This document shows, piece by piece, positions 1-8,080 of a DNA stretch of 32,423 bases (within the stretch, counting starts at the first letter, position 1; every line of letters starts with the position of its first letter). Position numbers and translations under genes: made by a program. Origin of the DNA: an uncultured Flavobacteriales bacterium (GTDB taxonomy: Bacteria > Bacteroidota > Bacteroidia > Flavobacteriales_D > JABDKJ01); assembly GCA_937875855.1 (NCBI GenBank), contig CALFHF010000164.1, positions 1 to 32,423 on the forward strand, written 5' to 3'. The notes beneath the pieces were generated by a model. The model had not been told where the DNA came from and searched no databases. It was given only the letters and a program-made list of their open reading frames with translations.

Positions 1-30
1 GAGGGTCACTGCGGAAAAGACAAGACATAT

Positions 31-104
31 TCCTCCTTAGCTCAGCTGGTTAGAGCATCTGACTGTTAATCAGAGGGTCCTAGGTTCAAGTCCTAGAGGG
101 GGAG
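31..104 (+). tRNA. tRNA-Asn (anticodon GTT)
   Basis: A complete cloverleaf can be folded by eye. The acceptor stem is TCCTCCT (31-37) with AGGGGGA (97-103), the D stem GCTC/GAGC, the anticodon stem TCTGA/TCAGA and the T stem CTAGG/CCTAG with loop TTCAAGT. The seven-base anticodon loop is CTGTTAA, so the anticodon is GTT at 65-67, which reads Asn codons. The discriminator base is G104, as is usual for tRNA-Asn. The following bases are CA and not CCA, so the 3' CCA is probably added after transcription. A terminator follows directly. Confidence 0.96.
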
Positions 105-109
105 CAATT

Positions 110-145
110 AAAGGGTCATTCATAACGAATGGCCCTTTTTGTTTT
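110..145 (+). terminator. Intrinsic terminator of tRNA-Asn
   Basis: An 11-12 bp stem (AAGGGTCATTC with GAATGGCCCTT, one G-U pair) encloses the loop ATAAC. It is followed by TTTTT and then GTTTT. It starts five bases after the tRNA, which makes it a textbook rho-independent terminator. Confidence 0.9.
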
Positions 146-158
146 ACTCAATTCCGTA

Positions 159-241
159 GTTAATCAGTGGGTCTCCCGCAGATGCGGGATCCTTGATGGG
201 GAACAATTAAAGGTCATTCGTTATACCTAGATTTTTGTTTT
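159..241 (+). repeat. Decayed tandem copy of the tRNA-Asn 3' half and its terminator
   Basis: Several blocks of the tRNA-Asn 3' half and downstream region recur in the same order about 94-99 bases further on. GTTAATCAG of the anticodon arm (65-73) recurs at 159-167. CAATTAAAGG after the acceptor stem (105-114) recurs at 204-213. TTTTTGTTTT of the terminator tail (136-145) recurs at 232-241. The T-arm region is replaced by a REP-like hairpin TCCCGCAGATGCGGGA (174-189). No functional tRNA can be folded here. It is most simply a degraded tandem duplication or the scar of an element that used the tRNA gene as its target. Confidence 0.7.
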
Positions 242-243
242 GC

Positions 244-251
244 TAGATTCG
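244..251 (+). promoter_or_regulatory. -7 box (TAGATTCG) of the GIY-YIG gene
   Basis: TAGATTCG fits the Bacteroidota -7 element TAnnTTTG except for C in place of the third T. It ends four bases before the ATG at 256, which implies a leaderless or nearly leaderless transcript. No -33 TTG is seen at the expected distance. Confidence 0.45.
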
Positions 252-255
252 GGGC

Positions 256-552
256 ATGTGGCATCTTTATATCCTTTGGTCAGATCGCTCATCAAAATTC
301 TACATTGGAATCTCTGAGCATCCTTTTACAAGGTTTGAGAGACATAATTCTGATTTAAATACGGGATACACTGCGCCAGGTCGGCCTTGGGTGCTGAAAG
401 GAATTTGGGAAGCTGGCCCTCTCGAGTCAGATGGAGTAAAAGTTGAACGATTTATCAAGAAACAAAAGAATATCAAGATTATTCATCACCTCCTAAATGA
501 CGGTGAGCTGTACGGCCCTTTATCTCATCTTCAGAGGATTTCTCTTCAGTGA
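256..552 (+). CDS. Small GIY-YIG (URI-type) nuclease-like protein
   Basis: The 98-residue protein is a single GIY-YIG domain, a fold that cuts DNA phosphodiester bonds and occurs alone in small UvrC-like or YhbQ-like proteins of unknown role. The motifs are LYIL (4-7), FYIGIS (15-20, the YIG half), R26 or R29, HN (30-31), RPWVL (43-47) and the metal-binding glutamate E64 in VERFIKKQK. All usual catalytic positions (two tyrosines, Arg, Glu) are present, so it is probably active. There is no DNA-binding partner domain. It lies directly after tRNA-Asn and its decayed copy, which may reflect a past insertion. The ATG at 256 is supported by the -7 box at 244-251. Confidence 0.85.
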   Translation: MWHLYILWSDRSSKFYIGISEHPFTRFERHNSDLNTGYTAPGRPWVLKGIWEAGPLESDGVKVERFIKKQKNIKIIHHLLNDGELYGPLSHLQRISLQ

Positions 553-612
553 TGAGTATAAAAGCCCAAACTAAATCCTCTTCCCGCTCTTATTTCATTA
601 TTTAGCCGTCCC

Positions 613-1389
613 ATGTCCAGACTTGAACAGTTCAAACGCTATCTGGCTTTCAGAAAAGGAAGTCTCAATAGACATGGAGTGCATTCCCCTTTTGTCTTTG
701 AGCTCATAGAGCAGGTACTCAGAAATAAGAAAAAGGAACCTGTTTTCATGGACATAGAAAAAAGAAGAGCTCGGCTTCTCAAGGATGAAACCTCCATATC
801 AATGGATGACCCTGGTGCTGGATCTAGTACTTCCAAATCGGAGCGCAGGGTAAAAGATGTTGCCAGATTTTCACTTTCTAGTCCTGATCAATGCCGCATT
901 CTGTATCGCCTTGTTGAACATTTCAAGCCAGAGACCTTACTAGAATTCGGGTCATGCATGGGAATTAGCACCTCTTACTTGGCCAAAGCGCATGAGTGCA
1001 GCGTCTATAGCATGGAAGGACATCCAGAACTATATAGGATCTGTGAAGAGACTAAAAAAGAACTGGGGCTTCATGTGAATCTCAAGAAAGGCTTATTCCA
1101 AGACATCCTACTAGAAGTCCTTGCGAATATGGGAAAAGTGGATATGGCTTTCGTAGATGGTCATCATACAGAAGAAGCAACTTTACAGTACTTCGATCAG
1201 CTCAAACCTCATATTCATGAGGATTCAGTCCTGATCTTTGACGACATACATTGGTCTGAAGGAATGGAAAGGGCTTGGGAAGAGATAAAATCAGATCAAG
1301 AAGTCACCTTGTCTATAGACCTATTCTGGTGTGGGATAGTGTTTTTCAAGAAAGGCCTCTCAGGCGAGCATTTCAAACTGAGGTATTAA
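613..1389 (+). CDS. Class I SAM-dependent methyltransferase (O-methyltransferase-like, Methyltransf_24 type)
   Basis: The 258-residue protein has a Rossmann methyltransferase core after an N-terminal segment with the HGVHSPFVFE motif (21-30), which I associate with a Bacteroidota family of predicted methyltransferases. Motif I is LLEFGSCMGIST (109-120). E135 after the second strand should bind the SAM ribose. VDMAFVDGHH (176-185) and LIFDDIHWSEGM (207-218) correspond to the catechol-O-methyltransferase-like acidic and metal-site region. It is presumably a cytosolic enzyme of unknown substrate. It stands alone, 60 bp after the GIY-YIG gene and convergent with the ABC permease gene. The ATG at 613 is the first in frame. 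No clear promoter box is seen. Confidence 0.85.
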   Translation: MSRLEQFKRYLAFRKGSLNRHGVHSPFVFELIEQVLRNKKKEPVFMDIEKRRARLLKDETSISMDDPGAGSSTSKSERRVKDVARFSLSSPDQCRILYRLVEHFKPETLLEFGSCMGISTSYLAKAHECSVYSMEGHPELYRICEETKKELGLHVNLKKGLFQDILLEVLANMGKVDMAFVDGHHTEEATLQYFDQLKPHIHEDSVLIFDDIHWSEGMERAWEEIKSDQEVTLSIDLFWCGIVFFKKGLSGEHFKLRY

Positions 1390-1402
1390 TTTTCATGAAG
1401 CT

Positions 1403-1423
1403 TTGAATCTGGAATTCAGGAGT
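1403..1423 (+). repeat. Short 7-bp-period repeat (TTGAATC/TGGAATT)
   Basis: TTGAATC TGGAATT followed by a degenerate third unit lies between the convergent methyltransferase and ABC permease genes. The 12-mer TTGAATCTGGAA recurs at 21319 and 22799 in the paa operon. Confidence 0.5.
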
Positions 1424-1424
1424 C

Positions 1425-2768
1425 TCAATAATACCTCAGCCACTTCCAGAGCTCCTTATAACTGACCTTCTTCCCGTGCATCAAGATACCCACTCGGTAT
1501 ATCCGCGCTGCTAACCAGGTAGTTCCAATAAATCCTAGGATAAGCAGAATCATGGAGATAGCGATAGTGAGCCAATCCATTTCCTGGAACCCCATGCCCA
1601 TCATCCCCACCTTGATCATCATGACAACGGGTGAAGTGAATGGAATAATGCTCGTCCAGAAAACCGCAGCGCCATCAGGATTCGAAATGGCCGTCTCAGC
1701 AACAATGAAGGCAAAGACTAAAGGCATGACTAACGGAATCATGAATTGCTGGGTGTCTGATTCACTGTCAACAGCTGATCCTACCGCTGCGAATAAGGAA
1801 CCGTACAGCAGATATCCTCCTAGGAAATAGAACAAAAACATGCCTAGGATGAAGGGAATATTACTCTGGTGATAGAGCAAGAAAAACTCCTGAATTGCCT
1901 CGTTTCCACCAGCGAATTCATTCTGTAATTCATGCGCAGCGGATGGGCTCATCTGCTGCTCAATCAATACCGAAGGATCAGCAATCACATCTCCGAAGAA
2001 GAGCTGGGCTCCACTGAAAAGTAAGGAGGTCAATACAATCCATAAAAGAAACTGTGTGAGTCCAACGGCCGCCACACCCACTATCTTCCCCAACATGAGC
2101 TGAAATGGCCGTACAGAGGATATAATAACCTCTACTATCCTGCTGCTCTTCTCTTCCATCACACCGCGCATCACTTGAGCACCGTATAAGAAAATGAAGA
2201 TGTAGATGATCATAGCCAATACCAACCCGACAATGAATCCTATCTCAGGATCTACCTGAGCTGAATCTGTTTTTTCTATGTCGAGCGGTCTCAGGTTTAT
2301 CTTCGTCTTAATGCTTTCATAGGTCTCCCTACTTACATTGTTCTGAGTCAATTTCACTTTCTCGAAATTCTGTTCGAGCTGAGCTGAGATGTGTTTTTGA
2401 ACTGAGAAGCTGGGGTGATCCTTGTAGTATATGTTCAAATTCTCAGCATAAATAGCCTCAGGAACCACATCTACTTTCAAGTCGTAGGTGCTCTTCTTGA
2501 AGTCATTATCACTCATAGGTCCTTCCTGCGCATGAAAATGCACGTATGGGCTATCCTTGAATTCATCGATCTCTAATACCTTCCCAAAGAGTCCATCAGG
2601 ATCTGACAAGACCACTTCGTAAACCTTCTCGTCATTCTGAGTGAGATATACCGCTGCAGCCATGAAACCAACGAAAAGCAATGGGCCGAGCAAGGTCATG
2701 ATCAAGAAAGACTTCTTTCTGACCCGTGTGCTGTATTCACGCGATATGATGAGCCAGACCTTATCCAT
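1425..2768 (-). CDS. ABC-2 type transporter permease (NatB-like)
   Basis: The 447-residue membrane protein has one N-terminal transmembrane segment (about 20-43), a large extracytoplasmic domain (about 45-170), and then five or six hydrophobic segments from about 174 to 430, beginning with VGLVLAMIIYIFIFLYG. This is the ABC2_membrane_3/NatB architecture, in which NatB pairs with NatA to export Na+ or other substrates. The MRGVMEEKSSRIVEVIISS stretch after the second membrane helix is typical of the family and probably contacts the ATPase. Its start overlaps the end of the ATPase gene by 8 bp, so the two are translationally coupled and surely form one transporter. The substrate cannot be told from sequence. 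Confidence 0.9.
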   Translation of the reverse strand: MDKVWLIISREYSTRVRKKSFLIMTLLGPLLFVGFMAAAVYLTQNDEKVYEVVLSDPDGLFGKVLEIDEFKDSPYVHFHAQEGPMSDNDFKKSTYDLKVDVVPEAIYAENLNIYYKDHPSFSVQKHISAQLEQNFEKVKLTQNNVSRETYESIKTKINLRPLDIEKTDSAQVDPEIGFIVGLVLAMIIYIFIFLYGAQVMRGVMEEKSSRIVEVIISSVRPFQLMLGKIVGVAAVGLTQFLLWIVLTSLLFSGAQLFFGDVIADPSVLIEQQMSPSAAHELQNEFAGGNEAIQEFFLLYHQSNIPFILGMFLFYFLGGYLLYGSLFAAVGSAVDSESDTQQFMIPLVMPLVFAFIVAETAISNPDGAAVFWTSIIPFTSPVVMMIKVGMMGMGFQEMDWLTIAISMILLILGFIGTTWLAARIYRVGILMHGKKVSYKELWKWLRYY

Positions 2769-3690
2769 GTTTCTTCTCGTTTTTTACCGTCCGTATGAAG
2801 ATGTCGTTCATACTCGGGATTACTTCCCTCAATTGATTCACCTGCACATGGGGAATCACAGCCGTTAAAAGATCATTTACCTTATTGCCTTCGAGCATTC
2901 TCACTCTTGCTCTTGTCAATCCATCCTCAATTCCTTCTTTATCAAGTAATTCAAAACCTGTCCACAGTGCATTGGTGAATCCAAGAAACTCTCCTTTGAA
3001 ATAGATGTCGTAGACATTCTCTTTAAAACGGTTCTTAACGTCTTTCACCTTTCCCTCCAGGATGACTTTCCCTTCATTGATCAATGCCATGTCATCACAT
3101 ATTTCTTCTACACTCCCCATGTTGTGCGTAGAGAGCATCACAGTGGCCCCTTCGGACCTTAATCTCAGGATTTCTGACTTAATCAATTCAGCATTGATGG
3201 GGTCAAAACCACTAAAGGGTTCATCTAAAATCAATACTTCTGGTTCATGCAATACAGTGGTGATGAATTGGACTTTTTGGGCCATTCCCTTGGAAAGGTC
3301 TTCAATAGGCTTAGCCCACCATTCAAGAATCCCGAATCTGTCAAACCAAGCGCGCAGTTTTTTTCTCGCCTCTAATTTGGACATCCCCTTCAGCCTAGCC
3401 AAGTATATGGCCTGCTCTCCCACTTTCATTTTCTTGTAAAGGCCACGCTCTTCAGGCAAGTAGCCTATGATACTGATGTCCTCGCGTTGCAGCGGCCTGC
3501 CATTAATCAAGACCTTTCCTTCATCAGGCCCAGTAATCTGATTGATGATTCGAATGAGGGAGGTCTTCCCTGCTCCATTGGGTCCGAGTAACCCGAAAAT
3601 AGATTTCTCTGGTACCGTAATACTCACATCATCCAAGGCTCGATGATCCCGATAGCGTTTATGGATATGTTCAGCTCTCAATTCAGCCAT
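2761..3690 (-). CDS. ABC transporter ATP-binding protein (NatA-like, with DUF4162-like C-terminus)
   Basis: The 309-residue cytosolic ATPase has Walker A GPNGAGKT (36-43), a signature sequence LSKGM in place of LSGGQ (usual in the NatA/CcmA-like branch), Walker B EVLILDEP, and an H-loop in STHN. The roughly 90 residues after the ATPase core match the accessory tail (DUF4162) that many NatA proteins carry. It powers the permease encoded immediately downstream. A -7 box TAGATTCG sits six bases before the ATG, so this gene probably starts its own transcript, separate from the polyprenyl synthase 83 bp upstream. Confidence 0.92.
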   Translation of the reverse strand: MAELRAEHIHKRYRDHRALDDVSITVPEKSIFGLLGPNGAGKTSLIRIINQITGPDEGKVLINGRPLQREDISIIGYLPEERGLYKKMKVGEQAIYLARLKGMSKLEARKKLRAWFDRFGILEWWAKPIEDLSKGMAQKVQFITTVLHEPEVLILDEPFSGFDPINAELIKSEILRLRSEGATVMLSTHNMGSVEEICDDMALINEGKVILEGKVKDVKNRFKENVYDIYFKGEFLGFTNALWTGFELLDKEGIEDGLTRARVRMLEGNKVNDLLTAVIPHVQVNQLREVIPSMNDIFIRTVKNEKKHG

Positions 3691-3696
3691 AGATCA

Positions 3697-3704
3697 CGAA
3701 TCTA
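3697..3704 (-). promoter_or_regulatory. -7 box (TAGATTCG) of the NatAB-like operon
   Basis: On the minus strand the bases read TAGATTCG and end six bases before the start codon at 3690. This is the same box, at almost the same distance, as before the GIY-YIG gene. A 12-bp palindrome TCCAACGTTGGA (3712-3723) lies just upstream and could be an operator. Confidence 0.45.
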
Positions 3705-3773
3705 AGTATTGTCCAACGTTGGAAGATGGTTCTGTGAAGAAAGGTGAAGGAAGAATGATGACTGGTTTGAAAA

Positions 3774-4742
3774 TCAGGAGATACGCTCTGTTTGAAAACT
3801 GAGCATAGAAAGGAATTCCTGTTCCCACTCCTGCGACATTCCTACCGATTGCAGGTGTTTTTTCGCTTCTCCTAAATAATGCTCTTGGACTTCTCTGACA
3901 CGATCTAGCGCAGCTGTTTCTCTAAAAATACCTCTAATATCTGCGAGTTTCTCCTCATCTCCTCCTTTGACTTCGTAATGATCTAAGATGGTTTTGCGTT
4001 GCTCGTCTGTTGCCGCTTCTAGCGCGTAGATGTAGAGCAAGGTTTTCTTATTCTGAAGGATATCTCCTCCGCGAATCTTACCCATCTCTGCGTGCTCGGA
4101 AAAGGTGTCTAAGAGATCGTCTTGGATCTGAAAAGCTAACCCCATCTGCTCTCCGTAGGAGTACATGGCCTTTACTTTTTCCTCATCCAGATTTGCCACT
4201 AATGCGCCCATAGCTGTTGCTGCACCCAGAAGCACACTGGTCTTCAAGCGAATCATCTCTATATATTCTTCAGCTTTAACTGAATTCCTTTTCTCGAAAT
4301 CCATATCCATCTGCTGACCGATGCAGACCTCTTGGGCAGTTTTAGTAAATAGACGAAGGATCTCCGTGGACTGTGCCGAGGGCTTAGAAGAAATCACCTC
4401 ATAACTCAATGCGAACATGATGTCTCCTGAAAGAATGGCTTGATCTCTGTTCCACTTTATATGCACTGTTTCTTGCCCTCTGCGCAAGCTTGCCTCATCC
4501 ATGATGTCATCATGGAGTAACGTGAAATTATGGAAGAGTTCTATGGCAGCTGCTATGTGCATGCTCTTCTTTGATGATGTGCCAAAAGCTTCTGCAGTTC
4601 CCAGTGTCAGAGCTGGGCGCATGCGCTTTCCACCAAGAGTCATGATATATTTTACAGGCTCATAGATGGCCCCTGATCGCTCAGACATAACGTTCTGAAT
4701 GTATGTTTCCAAGGCCTCTTTATATGCCAAGAACTTCTTCAT
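3774..4742 (-). CDS. Polyprenyl diphosphate synthase (trans-isoprenyl chain elongation)
   Basis: The 322-residue enzyme condenses isopentenyl diphosphate with allylic diphosphates. It has GGKRMRP (37-43), the first aspartate-rich motif DDIMD (78-82) without the two-residue insertion of bacterial FPP synthases, and the second motif DDLLD (208-212) followed by a conserved lysine region. Phe73 is five residues before the first motif. In type I GGPP synthases an aromatic there limits chain length, so a C20 or similar product is plausible, but that is an inference. It would serve quinone, carotenoid or other isoprenoid synthesis. Its ATG overlaps the rfbA stop codon by 4 bp, so the two are co-translated. 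Confidence 0.92.
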   Translation of the reverse strand: MKKFLAYKEALETYIQNVMSERSGAIYEPVKYIMTLGGKRMRPALTLGTAEAFGTSSKKSMHIAAAIELFHNFTLLHDDIMDEASLRRGQETVHIKWNRDQAILSGDIMFALSYEVISSKPSAQSTEILRLFTKTAQEVCIGQQMDMDFEKRNSVKAEEYIEMIRLKTSVLLGAATAMGALVANLDEEKVKAMYSYGEQMGLAFQIQDDLLDTFSEHAEMGKIRGGDILQNKKTLLYIYALEAATDEQRKTILDHYEVKGGDEEKLADIRGIFRETAALDRVREVQEHYLGEAKKHLQSVGMSQEWEQEFLSMLSFQTERIS

Positions 4743-5602
4743 GAACCCATTATTTTATTCAGGTATTCCCCGTATCCGCTTTTTACCAATGGCTGAGCAA
4801 GAACTTTCAATTGAGCCGCATCGATGTAGCCCATTCGATAAGCCACTTCTTCAATACACCCGATTTTCATCCCTTGACGCTCTTCGATTACTTGGACATA
4901 TTGACCTGCTTGCATCAAGCTCGCAAATGTTCCTGTATCTAACCAAGCTGTTCCACGACCCATCACGGCCACATTCAATTTTCCTCTGGTTAGGTATTCT
5001 CTGTTCACATCTGTAATCTCCAATTCTCCTCTATGGCTCGGCTTGATATTCCTCGCTATATCTACGACATCATTATCATAAAAATAGAGGCCTGGAACCG
5101 CATAATTAGATTTTGGTTTTTCAGGCTTTTCTTCAATAGAAACAGCCTTCATGTCTTTATCGAACTCTACAACACCGTAGCGCTCAGGATCCGAAACGTG
5201 ATAGGCATAGATGACTCCTCCATCAGGATCATTGTTCAAGCGCAAGGTGTTTCCAAGACCTGTTCCATAAAAGATATTGTCACCCAAGATTAGTGCAACT
5301 TTATCATCTCCTATAAAGTCAGCCCCTATAGTGAATGCTTGAGCAAGTCCCTTAGGTTCATGCTGTTCAGCATAACTGAAGTTACATCCGAGGTTTTTTC
5401 CATCTCCTAAAAGATTCTTGAAATGAGGTAAATCCTTAGGCGTGGAAATGATTAAGATGTCCTTGATTCCTGAGACCATAAGTGTACTCAACGGATAATA
5501 GATCATGGGTTTATCATAGACCGGCATGAGTTGCTTGGAGATGACCAAAGTCAATGGGTGCAGACGCGTGCCAGATCCTCCAGCAAGTATGATTCCTTTC
5601 AT
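4739..5602 (-). CDS. rfbA: Glucose-1-phosphate thymidylyltransferase (RmlA/RfbA)
   Basis: The 287-residue protein is close to the usual length of about 290. The nucleotide-binding loop is [13 protein letters not shown] (6-18), followed by [18 protein letters not shown]. The catalytic region DNIFYGTGL, the EEKPEKPKS motif, and [10 protein letters not shown] near the C-terminus are all typical. It makes dTDP-glucose from dTTP and glucose-1-phosphate, the first step to dTDP-rhamnose and related sugars of O-antigen or exopolysaccharide. rfbB, rfbC and rfbD are not nearby. It lies 37 bp after the RND gene and overlaps the polyprenyl synthase gene, so it is probably the middle gene of a three-gene unit. 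Confidence 0.95.
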   Translation of the reverse strand: MKGIILAGGSGTRLHPLTLVISKQLMPVYDKPMIYYPLSTLMVSGIKDILIISTPKDLPHFKNLLGDGKNLGCNFSYAEQHEPKGLAQAFTIGADFIGDDKVALILGDNIFYGTGLGNTLRLNNDPDGGVIYAYHVSDPERYGVVEFDKDMKAVSIEEKPEKPKSNYAVPGLYFYDNDVVDIARNIKPSHRGELEITDVNREYLTRGKLNVAVMGRGTAWLDTGTFASLMQAGQYVQVIEERQGMKIGCIEEVAYRMGYIDAAQLKVLAQPLVKSGYGEYLNKIMGS

Positions 5603-5639
5603 AGGGCAGAAAATAAATGAGCTGTAAATCTAAGGGAAA

Positions 5640-8024
5640 TCACTCCTCCCGTCTGATCTCTAAGGAATCAAGGTCAATGTCTTCTTCCTCATCCAGGATA
5701 ACAAAGAGTGGTTCTTTGAGCGACCGTAAGGTCATTAACTTTTCAAATGAGAGAAGCAATGATGGCAAGAGCACTAGGTTAGAGAGCATGGCAACAAGCA
5801 GAGTGAACGAAGCCAATATTCCTATAGCCTGTGACCCCCCGAACTTTGATGACGTAAAAATGCTAAACCCGAAGAAGAGCACAATGGAAGTATAGATCAT
5901 GCTCACCCCAGTTTCCTTCACAGCACGAATAACAGCTTCCTTCATACGACCTGCTCTAGCATCCAATTCTTGCCGGTACTTGGCCAAGAAATGTATGGTG
6001 TCATCGACTGATATTCCAAAGGCAATACTAAATACCAAGATAGTTGATGGCTTGATGGGGACTCCTGCAAAACCCATTAGTCCTGCTGTACACAATAAGG
6101 GAACCATGTTAGGCAATAAAGAAATAACCACCATCCTCACTGAGCCAAAAAGGATGTACATGATAGTCGCTATCACAAGAATAGCTAAGATGAGACTGGT
6201 CATCAGATTAGATACTAGATAGCGCGTTCCCTTCAAAAAAACGATGCTGGTACCTGTAAGTGTAATGTGATAATCCTCCACGGGAAAGATGGAATCAATG
6301 CGAGGTTTCATCTCTTTGATGATCTCCTCCATGCGCTCGGTGCCTATGTCAGCCATCTGTGCGCTGATTCTTCCTACTTGCTTAGTTGAATCAGTAAAAA
6401 TCCCTCCTATTCCTCCGCTCCCTTCTTCTTGATGCATCAAGTAGGGAGATATGAAAGCCTTCTCCGTTCCTCTGATTAAGCTGTATTTCTCTGGGGATCC
6501 ATTGTAAAAGGACTGCTTGGCAAATTTTACTGCATCTACCATGGACACGCTCTTGGAGAACTCAGGATAGGTGTGAATGAGCTCCTGAAGCTCTTCTATG
6601 CGCTTCAGGTTTTTATCCTTTACCGCTTGACCTTTTCGCTTTGTATCTACCAACACCTCGAATGGCATGACTCCATTGAAATTCGTCTCGAAAAAATGAA
6701 GGTCCTCAATAACCGTGTCTCCCTCAGGAAGGTCATCTACTATGTTTCCTGTAGTCTGAATCAGGGTGACACCGTAGACTGCAATTACTACTACAGTAGC
6801 AGCTATTATATACACACTTCTCCTACGACCTGTCACCCAGGTAACGAGTGAACTCACCACAGTATCAAGCCAACGTTTCTGAAGGTGCTTTAGATGTCTA
6901 GTCTTTGGTTCTGGGAGATACGAGAAGATGATTGGAATCATCAAGATAGAAAGCAGGAAGATTCCAAAGATGTTCAGGGAAGCTACTATTCCGAATTGCC
7001 TCAGGACATCGCTCTGTGTAAAAATGAACGTTGCAAATCCTAAGGCAGTAGTGAAATTGGTTAAGAACGTAGCATTCCCGATTTTAGAGATGACCCGCAC
7101 CAAGGCTTTGATTCGGTTTCCGTGATTCTTGTATTCACTGTGGTATTTATTGAGAAGGAAAACACAGTTAGGTATTCCAATAACAATAATCAATGGTGGA
7201 ATAAGCCCTGAAAGTGAGGTCAACTTGAAGTCTAATAGAGCAATAGTTCCCACCGACCATATCACTCCTACTCCTACTACTAGCAAGCAGAAGAATACTA
7301 CTCTCACACTGCGGAAGAACAAGAACAGGATTAATGCAGTGACCAGCGCAGCCAAGAAGATGAACTTCGCCAACTCGCTTTTCACCTGCTTCGCGATATA
7401 GGTTCTGATGTATGGAAGACCTGAATAGGCCAAATCCATGTAGTTCTCCGAATAGGCATCGGTGAGCTCGAGAATCCTAATCATGACGTCTCCACGTGCC
7501 TCTGAATTGAACTTTTCCCCATTGACGAAGATCATCATCAAGGTTGCATCAGTACTATCATTATATAGAAGGTCCTTGTAAAAAGGCAGTCGACTCAAGT
7601 TGGACTTGACTGAGTCTACCTCAGCTTGCGTAGTAGGCTCGTTAGGGCTAATTAAGCGAAGCTCGAAACGCTCTTCTTTTTCATTCTTGATCAAATCGTA
7701 GCAATGGGCAATAGAGAACACAGAATCTACTCCCTCTATCTTTTTAATCTCTTCACCTAAGCGATACCAGGCTGCAAAATTATTTAGCTCATAAATTTGC
7801 TTCCCTTGAGTGCCAATGACCATGGCATTGCCATCTTCCCCGAACTCGGTAAGGAATTTATCGTACTCTAAATATGTAGAATCATCCTTTGGCAAAAGAC
7901 CTCCAAAACGGTAGGTCTCCTTCACATTTTTAGCTTGGAATGCCATAAAAATGGTAATCCCAGCGAGGATGATTAGGATGAGGATCCTGTTCCTAAGTAT
8001 GATACTGGCAATAGACTCCCACAT
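5640..8024 (-). CDS. RND-superfamily (MMPL-type) membrane transporter
   Basis: The protein is about 794 residues with the duplicated layout of the family: an N-terminal membrane helix, a large periplasmic loop, a cluster of five or six helices, then the same again. The first cluster includes FLFFRSVRVVFFCLLVV and the second FGISVDDTIHFLAKYR, whose Asp pair matches the proton-relay or sterol-sensing-like site of MMPL and hopanoid transporters (HpnN-like). It probably moves a lipid or hydrophobic substrate across or out of the inner membrane. I chose the ATG at 8024. A TTG three codons earlier is also open, but it lies within a TTTCTTTG promoter-like sequence. The gene is divergent from the radical SAM gene with only 56 bp between the start codons. 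Confidence 0.88.
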   Translation of the reverse strand: MWESIASIILRNRILILIILAGITIFMAFQAKNVKETYRFGGLLPKDDSTYLEYDKFLTEFGEDGNAMVIGTQGKQIYELNNFAAWYRLGEEIKKIEGVDSVFSIAHCYDLIKNEKEERFELRLISPNEPTTQAEVDSVKSNLSRLPFYKDLLYNDSTDATLMMIFVNGEKFNSEARGDVMIRILELTDAYSENYMDLAYSGLPYIRTYIAKQVKSELAKFIFLAALVTALILFLFFRSVRVVFFCLLVVGVGVIWSVGTIALLDFKLTSLSGLIPPLIIVIGIPNCVFLLNKYHSEYKNHGNRIKALVRVISKIGNATFLTNFTTALGFATFIFTQSDVLRQFGIVASLNIFGIFLLSILMIPIIFSYLPEPKTRHLKHLQKRWLDTVVSSLVTWVTGRRRSVYIIAATVVVIAVYGVTLIQTTGNIVDDLPEGDTVIEDLHFFETNFNGVMPFEVLVDTKRKGQAVKDKNLKRIEELQELIHTYPEFSKSVSMVDAVKFAKQSFYNGSPEKYSLIRGTEKAFISPYLMHQEEGSGGIGGIFTDSTKQVGRISAQMADIGTERMEEIIKEMKPRIDSIFPVEDYHITLTGTSIVFLKGTRYLVSNLMTSLILAILVIATIMYILFGSVRMVVISLLPNMVPLLCTAGLMGFAGVPIKPSTILVFSIAFGISVDDTIHFLAKYRQELDARAGRMKEAVIRAVKETGVSMIYTSIVLFFGFSIFTSSKFGGSQAIGILASFTLLVAMLSNLVLLPSLLLSFEKLMTLRSLKEPLFVILDEEEDIDLDSLEIRREE

Positions 8025-8065
8025 GGGGTGCAAAGAAACGAATACTTGTCACGCATCCATTCCTG

Positions 8066-8073
8066 TATCTTCG
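8066..8073 (+). promoter_or_regulatory. -7 box (TATCTTCG) of the radical SAM gene
   Basis: TATCTTCG ends seven bases before the ATG at 8081. A TTG at 8046-8048 is 17 bases upstream and could be the -33 element. This fits the Bacteroidota promoter plan and a nearly leaderless transcript. Confidence 0.5.
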
Positions 8074-8080
8074 AACCCTT

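Noticed and set aside
174-189. Palindrome TCCCGCAGATGCGGGA as a CRISPR repeat
   Set aside because: It is a single copy in the window with no regularly spaced repeats. It looks like a REP-type hairpin.
2641-2868. Plus-strand open frame over the NatA/NatB junction
   Set aside because: It is antisense to the overlapping ends of two well-supported genes and has no family similarity.
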